This document shows, piece after piece, positions 32,766 through 43,789 of a stretch of DNA of 64,000 nucleotides. The stretch covers positions 11,547,001 through 11,611,000 of the forward strand of contig JAVTVX010000027.1 of assembly GCA_033439265.1 (NCBI GenBank), written 5' to 3'. The number at the start of each line of letters is the position of its first letter. Within the stretch, counting starts at the first letter, position 1. The stretch is from Dillenia suffruticosa. Its lineage: Eukaryota > Streptophyta > Magnoliopsida > Dilleniales > Dilleniaceae. The notes under the pieces were generated by a model. The model saw nothing but the letters and a program-made list of their open reading frames with translations, did not search any database and had not been told where the DNA came from. The position numbers were made by a program, and so were the translations under genes.

Positions 32766-34443
32766 ATCAACTAAATTTGACTGAAGTTGCTCCTCTGAGT
32801 CTACTTAAAGATGTAGAGCAACTGTCTCCTTGTTTATGACATTTCAGGTCCTTTACCCTAAATTTTCTCATCATTTATGCATCAATCTAGCAAATGATAT
32901 GTTTAATCACAACATTGATTGTCTTAGGCATCCATTTAATGTCAAACCTAACATACATGTTTAAAAATTTTTCTGCTAGGCCTTACATTAATAGGATACA
33001 ATCTGGACAAATATGGTAAAAAAAATGTTAACATATAGCCATCAATTGTAGCAAATAATATGCTTAATCACAATCACTTAGACCTAAAATAATCTAAAGT
33101 CTCTTTGTCTTGTGAGGTTGTCTTAAACATCCATTTAACACTATTATCACGTGGATCTAGTGATAGGGTATTAAGCTTTCTTAATTTAAATATCAAGTTT
33201 GAGTCTCAAAAATAATAAAAAGAGTGAGAAAAGTCCGTCCTTAAATTGGACTCTAATGTACTCAAAACGAATTAATCGAACAATTGAATACTGAATTTGT
33301 TTCAAAATAAAAATCCATTTAACATCAAATCAAATGTACAACTTTACAAATTTTTCTTAATGTCCGTTCGATAAAACTTTTTTTCAGCTTCTTTTATAAA
33401 GAGAAACTCTGTCAAACGAAATTTTTTAAAAACTCTTAAAAACAAATTTTTTCATAAAGAAAAATTTAAAAAGTAGTTTTTAAGTAAAAACTTCTGGGAG
33501 GAGCTTTTACTTCTCATTTTTTTTAATATTCCAACTTTTCTAAAAATTTATATTTGTTATTCCATTTATAATCTCACATAATTTTTTTTATTCTATTAAT
33601 ATTTTTATTTAAATGATAAAAATTTTCAAATATATTTATTAATTTTTAACTTTTAACTTTATTTCAAGAGTAAAAAAGTAAAAAAAAAAAATTAAATACT
33701 TTATTTCAAAAGTAAAAAAATCAAACAATTTTTAACTTTTTTTTTAAAAATAATTAATTTATATTTCTCCTTAAAATGAAAAAATAAATCGAAAAAAAAC
33801 TTACCAAATGAGCACTTAATTTCATCTTTCTTGGGTAGTACCTGATTTACCCCATTTCCCCTGTTCCGGATCCTTCATTTCCGGGAACATTTTAAAAGTC
33901 CATTCAAACACCCCTAAATATAGAGACCCACCATAATAAATTTTTAACATCCTCTCATCCCATCAACTAGTCCAAGGTGAGTTCTCTCAAAATTGCCTAC
34001 TTTGCAAATGGAAACCAGCCTAATTAAAAAGTGTAGATGATTTACAATGTGAATAACAAATGTTGATTATAACAATCTTGATTATGTCAGTTTTAATTGT
34101 CTTCTAAATAGCTCCTAATTTACTACGAAAGGTGCAAATTGTCCCAACCTTTCTTTTTGTGAGAGGTATAGGTCCTTGGAAGTACCATATTTCTCTCTAC
34201 TTGAAAGCCCACTTTGTCCCGGATAAAAACAATTATCCATATTTGTATCTGTCAAGCCACAGCTTTTACAGTCTTCACTTGTTATTTGCCATATGTTTAG
34301 GTATGGTTAAGAACACAAAATGCTGCCTATAGATGAGGTATAAGCGAGGAATAAAACAACTCTCAAAGTGCCCACTATGGTATTCACAATACAACATAAA
34401 GCCATATTCACCAAAAAGCGGCATCAGCTTATGGGTCACAAGC
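32766..34443. other. Non-coding DNA downstream of the receptor kinase gene
   Basis: No gene seen. Two or three diverged copies of a block around CAAATRATATGYTTAATCACAA ... CATCCATTTAA lie at about 32888-32960, 33050-33150 and 33305-33360. The stretch 33360-33800 is A/T-rich with AAAAACTTTT-type runs. The 3' UTR and poly(A) signal of the kinase gene should lie just left of 34444 (AATAAA occurs near 34351 only on the plus strand, so it is not a candidate). Confidence 0.45.
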
Positions 34444-35735
34444 TCACGGCACTACATTACCTAGCAAGCTGTTTGTTGAAGGTGAGCTTTGTTCACTTAA
34501 CCAAGGATCCTGCACTGAAACAGGTGAATTTTCCTTCACATCCTCCTCCATTTGACTCAAACTATCAGTAACCCATTTCGGAACAATTACTCTCCTACTC
34601 CCAATACTTGCCTTCTTCGCACTCAATCTACCAAAGGACTTCTCGCTTTCACCGCACGGCGAAGAACAAACAGATCCCACGGATGATGCTAAGCATATAT
34701 TCTCATCCAACGGTGCCCACCCACTTAGCCTTATGTGCTCCAACTCGTCTGCCACTTCCCTCATAGAGGGCCTCATGTCCTTGTGAAATGCTAGGCATCT
34801 GAATGCCAACTCTGCCACCTTGTGAATTGACGAGAGTGTCCAAGCATCCCTGTGAGGCTCCAGGAACGGATCTATTATCTCATCCACACAACCTTTCCCT
34901 ATTCTATCAATAGCAAGCGCTGCTAAATTAACCTCACTGTGAGGTCTAGAAAAATCAACCACTTTTAAAGCGGTTATGATTTCAATTAGCACAACTCCAA
35001 AACTATAGACATCACTCTTATCTGAAAGATGGAAGTTTTGATGGTATTGAGGATCAAGATATCCAGGGGTTCCCTGTGGGGCAGTCGAGATGTGTGATGA
35101 TTCCATCATGCCAACTCTAGAAAGACCAAAATCAGCAACCTTGGACTTGTAGTTGTAATCTAGGAGTATATTGCTCGACTTTATATCCCTGTGGTAAATT
35201 GGTGGGTTCACGGCAGAATGTAGGTGGGCAATAGCGCGTGAAGTTTCTGCAGCAATGTTGAGGCGTGTAGTCCATGGAAGGCCATTGCCTCTCTCTCTCT
35301 GTAGATGCTGTGATAAAGTTCCATTGGGCATAAACTCATAGACGAGTATCTGTTCTCCCTCCTCTATACAACAACCTAAGAGACGAACCAAATTTGGATG
35401 GCTCACTGAAGAGAGAAGTTTGATCTCATTCATTACTTGTTCGATGCTGTCTGTGTCTCTATTTCTAATTTTCTTTATTGCAACCCATTCAGTGTCATGG
35501 AGCTTTCCTGCATAAACAGTGCCATATGCCCCAGTTCCTAGCCTGTGTTTCTCCGAGAAGCTATCAGTGGCTCTCTCGATCTCTTTGTAAGGATAGAAAG
35601 GAATACTCGCATCACCTGCAGCTTCACAAAGAAGGCGTTTTGCACTCAATCGGCTTTTTGAGGATCTAGACCTTTTTCTGATGAAGTAGCAGATTGCAGC
35701 CAGACCGGCCATTGCAGAAGCTCCAGCAATAATCC
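34444..35735 (-). CDS. WAKL14: WAKL14-like gene, exon 3 (second half of membrane span, kinase, tail)
   Basis: The acceptor is TTTCTTTAG before GGATTATTGCTGG (35737-35736). The exon supplies the last two bases of a split Gly codon and then IIAGASAMAGLAAICYFI, a basic stop-transfer (RKRSRSSKSR), the kinase, and a ~100-residue tail rich in Ser (SSPCGESEKSF, SPVSVQDPWLSEQSSPSTNS). The frame stays open upstream to 35937, but those codons are intron 2 read-through and do not belong to the protein. Confidence 0.95.
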
Positions 35736-38421
35736 CTAAAGAAAAGAACATCATGAATAACTTAAATGTCCCGAATAACTCAAATGTCCTAATACATTTG
35801 TTATGATGATGTTTATCTGCAGCCAGACGAGAATGATCTATCCTATTATGCACCAGGACTTTTCTAATTGGAAAGCCGATGATAACTGAGACGGTGCAGA
35901 ACTCATACAAGTCTAGACCTGAAGAAAGATGAAGCACAACTCCTTCCAGAAAAAAATAACCTCCAAAAGTGTTTCAAAATGTTTAAGGTCAGAGAATGAC
36001 GAAATCAAAGAAAGCCTCAAATTTTATAATCATAGGGAAAACATAGATGATGCATTGAGAGAGACCTTGGTAATCCAAAAGAAAATTTTACCTCCAATGA
36101 GGAGTCCAACTCCAACCGTTTCTTCACATTGACCAGGCACATATTTTGAAGCATCGCATCCAGAAACTGGTCGAGTAAAAATCATCAATCAGTGAAAAAG
36201 GAGTATGAAATAAAGAGACTTCAAAATGTGATATCAAAAGCTTCAACTAATTTGCTGCAATTATCCATGGAAGGGCTATCGTCGCCCCAGTCCAGCCCCC
36301 TCTAGTTGCATCCTGTCACCTGCTTGGCGATTGAATCAGGCGCCTCAGGTCCATGCACAGGATTGAGTGTCACGCTAGGTGCCTCAAGTGAGACCCAAGG
36401 TGTCTACTGTGGCACCTCGCCCTGGTCAAAACCCCTCCCCACAGAATCAATTATAAACCTAGTTTTTACGAATAATGTTATTTTACTATGTTGTAAACTT
36501 CCTCTCATCTTGAATGAACAGAAACAGATATTAATTTAATTGATTTCAAAGAAGATTTGCAGCTCCTATAATGGAAAAATGCAAATTTTGCTAAAGTTAA
36601 AAAGTGTTAGAAACTAATGCATTGGCAGATCATAGATTCTAATTCTACCTTGTCACAAGTATCTAATAAATTGCTGCTCCTTAACTTCTTTGTAGTAATA
36701 ACCTAAACCTAATTTATAGTAATACCAAAATCCAAACAGACAATATTGATATACCATTTTGTCAAATGGTAGGGTCTGAAAGGTGGCACTCTATTTTCCA
36801 ATATGTAAGGCTATAGCAAATATCTCTTTGGACTCATCTAAAACTTGGAATTTTCGACTAATGCAGTTGAACCCAATCCAATTACAAATTAAAAAAAAAA
36901 AATCATAAAGTGTGTTTAGTACAAGGTAGATATTGCTTCGGCAAACATTTTTACCAGACACGTGATGAAAAGTCAAACTCTTATCAAAACAACCTTGGCC
37001 CTCCTCTGACTTTTCTGTCTCCTTCGCATGTGCTACATCTACCATAATGACTAATACAAAAGAAAAACATGATAGTTTTGACTTTCTACGAAGATTACTC
37101 ATCTGTTTGGCAAGTTTCCATTTGAAGCATAATAAAATTAATCATCCTTATGACGATATTCCTAACAAATATAAATCTAAAAAACGTTCAAGTCAAAAGT
37201 TCAGACCACAGGCATATATCGACCCACCCAACCCAAAACCCCAATCCCCCAGTGTAACATTCAAAACCAAACCACCCAAATGACTTGCCTTACTCGACGT
37301 AATTAGTTCTAACAACAACCAAGAAACCAAAGAAAGGAAAATGAAAACCATCATCACCAATAAAATAAAATATATATATATGGACATGTCAGTGTTACCT
37401 ATTTTTGTTCGCAAATCCTTGAAAAGATTTCAGCTTACCACTTATAAATATCACCACTACAGATGACTAATTCTGTATATACTTGGTATAATCCCAATAT
37501 GACTTGATAGAAACGGGAATAGGAAACAAATAATCTTTATCTTATGAAATAATCATTCACTCCCAATATTTAAATTTGCCAATAAAAGTATTATTAATTC
37601 TTTTTATATCTTAACCGGAGCTCTAGTGGCATGCGTTTTGTGCATATAATAAAACCAATATTTGCAAAAGAAAAAAAAAACAAATGCTTACTTTTCTGGC
37701 AACCTCGGCCATCAATGAAGCCATCACCTTGAAAGCCCTCCTTGCACTGACACCGGAAACCAAAGCTATCATTGGAGGTCTGAAAATGGGTACAATTTGC
37801 ATTAGGATGACATTGACCCCCACATTGACCAGACAACCACCACCCAAGCTGAAGGGTCTGCAGATCAAGGGTAACCGCGGCCTCATCAACCACAACCGAG
37901 CTGAACAAGAACCGGCAACCGGTCCGGTTCAAGCTCTCAAAACCCAAGAACATGGAGTTGTTCTGATCACTTGAATAGCAGCTTATGTTTTCATTCTTTG
38001 AATCGGAGTTACAGCCTAGTAAATTGAATCGTTTCCCCAGCTGACTCGGCTGAATCAGGCAACCTCCGAGCGATGAGTTGCATTTTTGGAGGAGAAGGCT
38101 GTTCTGTGATGTTGGAAAGAAGTGATTGGAGTTGAAGAGCTCACGAATTGTCTCGATCGGACGGCTACAATTCGTCGGAATGTTGATTAGAATACTTTCC
38201 TCAGTGATGTTTCGGACTTGGAATTCTCCGATTTTGATGTCTCCTTCCTCGCTGCAATTCAGTTTGATTTTGCATCCCTCGGAGAATCCGAAAGGGTAAT
38301 TGACAGGATTTCTTGATCCGCATCGTCGCAGGCAGCTAAAATTATGGGCTTCAATCGATGGAATAAAGAGAATCAACCAAATTTGAAAGAAAATTCTCTG
38401 CCCAAGAAGCTCAATCGTCAT
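34444..38421 (-). CDS. WAKL14: Wall-associated receptor kinase-like protein (WAKL14-like), three exons
   Basis: Join on the minus strand: 38421-37692, 36166-36092, 35735-34444 (2,097 bp; 698 residues and a TGA stop). All four splice borders are GT..AG, the phases match, and there is no internal stop. Order: signal peptide (about 1-25), Cys-rich wall-binding GUB_WAK-type domain (CLRRCGSRNPVNYPFGF from about 30), EGF-like region (about 200-241, HPNANCTHFQ...FRCQCKEGFQGDG), membrane span (about 261-287), kinase (about 329-600). Kinase residues present: Gly loop GTGAYGTVY 335-343, Lys356, HRD 450-452, DFG 470-472, GTPGYLDP. It should be an active RD-type Ser/Thr kinase at the plasma membrane sensing the cell wall. 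The length, kinase text and C-terminal LLGNVVP resemble Arabidopsis WAKL14; orthology is inferred. Confidence 0.95.
36092..36166 (-). CDS. WAKL14: WAKL14-like gene, exon 2 (75-nt small exon)
   Basis: This small exon lies between acceptor CTCGACCAG and donor GGTAAAAT. It completes a split Ile codon, then encodes SGCDASKYVPGQC, a Cys pair closing the extracellular stalk, followed by EETVGVGLLIG, the first third of the membrane span, and ends on a split Gly codon. It is too short for an ordinary ORF scan and was found by splice-border and frame logic; the phases (1 and 1) fit exactly. Confidence 0.9.
36167..37691 (-). other. Intron 1 of the WAKL14-like gene
   Basis: A 1,525-bp GT..AG intron. 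It holds an unusual GC-rich patch (about 36280-36430) with repeated GCGCCTCAGG / GGTGCCTCAAG / GGCACCTCGCC words, likely a small transposon scrap, within otherwise AT-rich DNA. The ORFs inside (36306-36539, 36791-37102, 37047-37283, 37193-37414) have no domain features. Confidence 0.8.
37692..38421 (-). CDS. WAKL14: WAKL14-like gene, exon 1 (signal peptide, wall-binding and EGF-like domains)
   Basis: I chose ATG 38421, which gives MTIELLGQRIFFQIWLILF, a good signal peptide with a likely cut after IEA. An in-frame ATG at 38508 would add 29 mostly polar residues before it and hide the signal. The exon has about 20 Cys residues and several N-x-S/T sites. The donor is CAGAAAA before GTAAGC (37691). 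Confidence 0.92.
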
Positions 38422-40756
38422 CTTCAACCTCAATTGAACCGAACCATCGGAACTTTCTCTATTCAAGAAGAGATGAGATTCTTGAATTAGATCGAAACTA
38501 AAAATCAAGAAATTAAAACATGGGTTTTTGAAAATTCTCGAGTTTCCATCTGGGTTTCTCTGGGATAGATTGAATTCTGAAAATTTGAAACGGGGTTAGT
38601 TGAAATTGCAGGCGATCAAAATTCAAAGGGGGAAATTTAAGAGGTGGTCGTTGAGCAGACAATCCGTCTAATTAAATGATCTTAGAAAAGAATTGCCCCA
38701 TTTTCCACTCAAAACCATTTATTACTTACTTTCAAACAATTTTTTTTATATAATAATAATAAAAATGGTAAGTGAGAAGACTTCGGTATGATGGAAATTG
38801 TAAAATCCAAGAGTGATTTAAAAGCTTACCTCTGCAAAATTCTTGAATGGATTTTGCATTAAAGAAGCCCCAGTGGGTATTGGAGCTTCAAACGGCAGCG
38901 GCCGACTGGTTAAGCTAACAAAATTTAATGGGTTTCTATTCAACGTTCCATTTCAAAACTCTCTCTCTCTCGACGGAGACAAAATTTGTTTGTAGGGTTT
39001 CTGATGAATACACAAAGAAGAAGTCTAGTTGTGTTGTGCGGAGTTGAATTTGAATATCATTAATAACATTTCAAAGATAAAATATAAAAAATAAAAAATG
39101 CATCTTCCCCATTTTTGCACAAAACCAATTAAGAATTACACACGCCTGCTTTGCCCTTCTCTTCTTATATGCGTGTTTTGATTTGATTCTTTTCTTTCCT
39201 CCCAAATGACGATTTTGCCGCTATTGCTTAAGGAATTTCTGCACCTGCACCAAAATGCCCTTTCCGCGTCAGGTAAAATGGCCATCTTTTTAGCCAGAGT
39301 CGTGATACCGGATATTATATATTTTTAAAACAAAAAAATTCTGGGTTTAAGTTAGAGTTTGAGTTGTAAAAATAAAAAAATATATATATGATTGGTTTGA
39401 GTCATAAAAAATGGAGAATATTTTTAAAAGAGCTAACTTCATATATGAGTCATATAATGTTTAGATTATATTAATCAAATAAAATCAAAATATTAATTGA
39501 TATGTTATGTATCTAATTTTTTTTAAAAAAAAAAAATGATCATCTTCTGTTAATAAAATACGATGAAAAATATAAAATAATGAGATTTTTTGTCTGACGT
39601 GAAGCAAAGGTATCGAAGCTTGTATTAATAACTTATTTTATAAATTGAAATTATAGTTAAATTTTTAAAATCTCATAAATGGGAGAATATCACTTTGATT
39701 TGATATTTAAATATTATAATTTTTTATTAATCATAATTTATACCTGACAACAATACTCACATATATGAAATTTAACATTTTTTATTGAATCATAATCGTA
39801 ATAATTAAAAAATAATAAACTTTCCACAAAATTTTGAATAGTATTAGTACCAAATAGTATTTAGGCCTAAATATGTAAAGAATGTTGGGAAATAAAACTT
39901 ATATATGTTGACATAAGGTAATGGCATATTTTAAGTGTTTGATTATTTCAAATTAGTATTATTATTACCTAAATTAAAAAATATAATACTTTAAATCTGT
40001 TTCGATTCGAATTGAATATTTAAAAAATAATACTCTCATGATAACTGATTTCGTCATATATAAGATTCGAATTTGAAACCTAATTTAATGAGTATCAATG
40101 TCTAATCCTGAATCAATAAAACATAAAAGCTAGTGCTTAAATATTCAAAAGTGGGTTGATTAGAATTTGTCCAATATTTGGGAAATATTATCTATTTCTC
40201 GATTAATAAACATGTTTGGAAAACAATTTTCCTATTCACGATTATTTTGTTGTTGTTACAGGTTTCTTCGTGTAATGCAACTCAGGGATTTTTGTATATA
40301 TGACTGAATAAAATTTGGGTAATGATATTTTTATTGATTTTCCACAATTTACTTTTTATCGGATGAATTTAAAACTTTATTTTCCTCCGGTGGAAGAAAT
40401 TTAAAAATTTTTGTTGCAAATAATAATTATATTAAAATAGTAAATTTTTATGGGTATATCATATACGGAATTGATCCGATGACGCTTGCTGCGAGAGACC
40501 GACAAGAAGAAAAATGAAGGTCCCACGATGCTTCCCATGAAGAACAATTATATCCCTTCTTTTATATTTTCTTTTCATTATTTTCAAACGACTACTCGTT
40601 TTGATGCGGTTTCTATTAAGAAATTTGGACATCTTTTCGGCACCCTCCTCTTATCATATACATATTTTAACTAATTTAATTTAAATATTTATAAAATCCT
40701 TATTTAAAAATAATTCTCTCAATATAATTTTCACTTTATTTTACTAAATTGGCCTT

Positions 40757-40818
40757 CAACAGCTCTCTCTTTCTCTTTCTCTCTCTCTCTCTCTCTCCCC
40801 CCCCCTCCCTCCCTCCCC
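40757..40818. repeat. (CT)n / C-rich microsatellite
   Basis: CTCTCT-type runs pass into CCCCCCCCCC and CCCTCCCTCCC, a mixed pyrimidine tract. Confidence 0.85.
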
Positions 40819-40980
40819 TAATTACATATTATATGTAACCTCAGGGTATCAAGGTTTTTCTTTTTTTTTTTTAAATCAAGATTCTTTGTAAGAATTATAT
40901 TATATTTTGCTATTTAAAATTACACCTTTATTTAAGAAAAGAATAACCCTATAAATATTTTTATATATAATCTATTATGT

Positions 40981-41016
40981 AAAAAAAAAAAAAAAAAAAA
41001 GAAGAAGAAGAAGAAA
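40981..41016. repeat. Poly(A) then (GAA)n microsatellite
   Basis: About 20 A residues are followed by five GAA/AAG units. It could be the tail of an unrecognised retroposon, but no body is recognisable upstream. Confidence 0.7.
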
Positions 41017-42210
41017 AATAGGGTGGATAAAGGGTTATAGGAAATATTTTGAGGTTATATTATTTTCTTTAGTTATTCTAGAGGATATAAAGAGTTTTTT
41101 CAGACTACTTCTATGGATTTATTTTTATAATAAAATAATTGACTCTCTCGGATATATTGACAACGGGGGCTGAACCATTTAAAACAATTATCTCTCTTTA
41201 CTTATTTTAATTTTAATTATGAATATTGGGTTTGTTAATTTTCTGAGTTTAATCCCCATAAATAATATTAGACTTAAAAAATTATGCAATTATAGTTTAA
41301 ACCTTTTTTTTAAAAAATACATCTTAATTTTTTATTTTAATTAATAAATTAAAATAAATCTCAAACACTACAAAATCCCTGTCCACTCGTATACGTCAAA
41401 GATCACGGCTTTATCACCTATGATCAACAAGTCGGTAAAAGATGACAACAAAAAGGAATAGGTATCCGGTGCTGTCACTCTCTTCATCACGTTTGCTTGG
41501 AAAAAAATGCATGAGCCAGCTCACGGCATGCAAGTGAAATTGGGGCTGCTACAACCACTCTATTTCCCTATCTTATTTTGTTTGGATAAAATTATTGCGT
41601 AAATGTTAGCCAAATATTTAAAGAAAAAGAAAAATTAGCATATAAATAGTAATATCAATGTTTAGTTAATTGTTATATATCGATATTTTTTTGAATAAAA
41701 TTTTAGTTTCAAGTTTTATATATAAAGAAAATAAATATTAAGAAAGTTTTATTTTTAAAAAATTCAACTCAACTCAGAGCGATTTTAGTTGGATTCGATA
41801 TTATCGTCGGATATCGGTAATTTATTAAAAATCAGAGCATTGGAATGTGGAGATTTACTACTCTCCGCCCGGGGAAAATTTTATTCTAATCAAAATAATC
41901 ATTTTTTTTTTCTTTCACATAAAGAATTATTAGTCCATAATTCATTTATATATATGAGTGTGTATTGGATTCTCGCATTAGTTGATTTAATCAACTAATC
42001 TTCACGTTGGCACTGGTTTTATGAATTATGTAATTTCTATCTTTTTGAGACAACTACGTCAATGGAGAAACCGTGTTCTACAACTATAGATTTTAAAGAT
42101 ATTTTTGGAATGTTTTGGATATAGGCCTATTATTGTGTGCTTAATAACAACATAAAAAATGGAGACAAAAATAATAGATTTTGTTTATGATATGCAACAA
42201 TGAGAATATA

Positions 42211-42911
42211 TATTTTTTTATTATATAAAAAATTGAATTTGGGATCATTAGGTTGGAAGAGGGGGTTGTACCACTAGACTGTCTCTATAAGAACCAACTA
42301 TGAGAGTATTGAAGAAAGAAAAAGACAACTAACATCACCCAAGAGAGCACCAAAGAAACGTAGAAGAAAAAGTAATAAACTAGACTACAACATAAAGGAA
42401 AAAATTGCTGATAAAAGTAATTTTGTTGTTGAGAATGAGAAGTGTGTGTTCTTCTGCCTCAATCCTTTATCCTCTTTTTTTTTTATAATAATAATAATCT
42501 AGGTGACGAAGATCAGTCTCTTCAGCCGTTTGGATCAACGCCATAGATTAATCATAGTCTGAACTCTTATCCTAAGAGCTTCCCAGATCTTAGGATCACA
42601 ACTCTTTTCTCTTCTACATGTCCTTGAGTATGGAGATGAATTCTTGTTCTCCATCCCAGTTGGAAGTCTTAACTAATAATGGAGACTCCAAGCGAGTCAA
42701 GAATTTCAACCATTAACCTAAACCTTGCATTTCTACCAATGGATTGATCTATCAATCGACCGGTTGTATCAGATGTCCTCTAAAATTTTGGCTCCAATAC
42801 TAATTAAATTAATTTGATAAAAAAAATATCCATAACGGGACAGTTTAGTGGTATTAACCTCTCCCCTAAACTGTCGATCTCAAATTCAAATTATTTTATA
42901 ACAAAAAAAAA
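42211..42911. mobile_element. Inverted-repeat element, possible MITE
   Basis: About 74 bp at 42211-42284 (TTTTATTATATAAAAAATTG then GAATTTGGGATC ... CCACTAGACTGTC) recur in inverse at 42838-42911 (GACAGTTTAGTGGT ... GATCTCAAATTC, then AAATTATTTTATAAC) with perhaps a quarter of positions changed. The ~550 bp between have no clear coding text. The arms are long for a MITE and I see no certain target duplication, so it could instead be two opposed copies of a dispersed repeat. Confidence 0.45.
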
Positions 42912-43789
42912 ATGATAAAAATCTTAAAATCATGATCATGAATAATAGATTTAAAATCGTCATTTTTAAAATACAATTTTAAAATGAAAAGTAAAAAAAA
43001 ATGGTAATTTTAGGTAAGTATGGTGTTAATATATCTGGTCAAATTCTAAAATCCTAAAAAAATTTATAAAATTTTTTAAAATCAAAATTATTTTAGCTTT
43101 TTTATTTTATAATTAAAATTTATTCCTAGAACTGAGTGCGACGAAATATGATTCATTAATCAAAGGATTGTTCCAAAGTCAATAGACTGCCCACCCAAGA
43201 CGGGCTTTTATTTATTTATTTATTTTTTTGGTGATACAAGACGGGCTTTTATCTATTAATTAATGTTGCTTTTTTGATCGAGCCTTTGAAAAACGGTGGG
43301 GAGCCTCTTCATTAAAAGGATCAAATTGCTGCCCCTTTTTTGACCGTTGATTATTAAAAAACGTAGGGAAATGAATCCTATATTTTAGTGCCAAAATCTC
43401 TCTTTAATTACTAAACTACCCTTCCTATAAGATAACATTTAATCGAGGAAAATTTTGTGAAGGGTAGGATTGACAATTTGGTTGCGATATTTAATTTTTA
43501 ATGATTATAAGATACTCAACTTAAATTTTAATTCAACTGCTACCTTTATTTTCCTGTTAAAAATTTTGAATTTAAATCTTTTCTACCTTCAAAAAAATTA
43601 ATTCAAAAGTATTATTATCATAACTTTATTATGTTCTTTTTTTTCAATTTTTTAATATAAAAGAATATATATATATATATATTAAAAAGAATATGAATAT
43701 ATAAGTACTAAAATAAATCCCGATATACTCGATAAATCAACAAATCACTATATATGACCCATACAAAGTGATCAAAGTACTAAGCTAAA
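42912..43789. other. AT-rich intergenic DNA
   Basis: Nothing coding seen. CAAGACGGGCTTTTAT occurs twice (43197 and 43238) around a TTTA microsatellite, and a TA run lies at 43664-43681. Confidence 0.5.

Larger units (their letters stand above)
38422..42210. other. Upstream region of the kinase gene and AT-rich intergenic DNA
   Basis: The first ~550 bp should contain the 5' UTR and promoter of the WAKL14-like gene. I see a TCTCTCTCTC run near 38960 and no single convincing TATA box. Beyond 39300 the DNA is very AT-rich with no coding text. Frames at 40486-40674 and 41789-41998 show no family features. Confidence 0.45.

Noticed and set aside
35736..35937. Upstream extension of the kinase frame (MLHLSSG...) as the true N-terminus
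   Set aside because: The acceptor at 35737-35736 and the phase-matched exon 2 show it is intron read-through; it lacks the Cys-rich and membrane text that exon 2 supplies.
37684..37974. 96-codon plus-strand frame antisense to the receptor exon
   Set aside because: It is the mirror of a Cys-rich coding exon with no features of its own.
38422..38508. Upstream in-frame ATG of the receptor gene
   Set aside because: It would place 29 mostly polar residues before a clear signal peptide.
40981..41016. Poly(A)-GAA tract as a retroposon tail
   Set aside because: No body, tRNA-like promoter or target duplication could be recognised beside it.
42520..42720. Possible LINE ORF1 text (NWDGEQEFISILKDM) on the minus strand
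   Set aside because: Too short and broken to assign, and it lies inside the inverted-repeat element.
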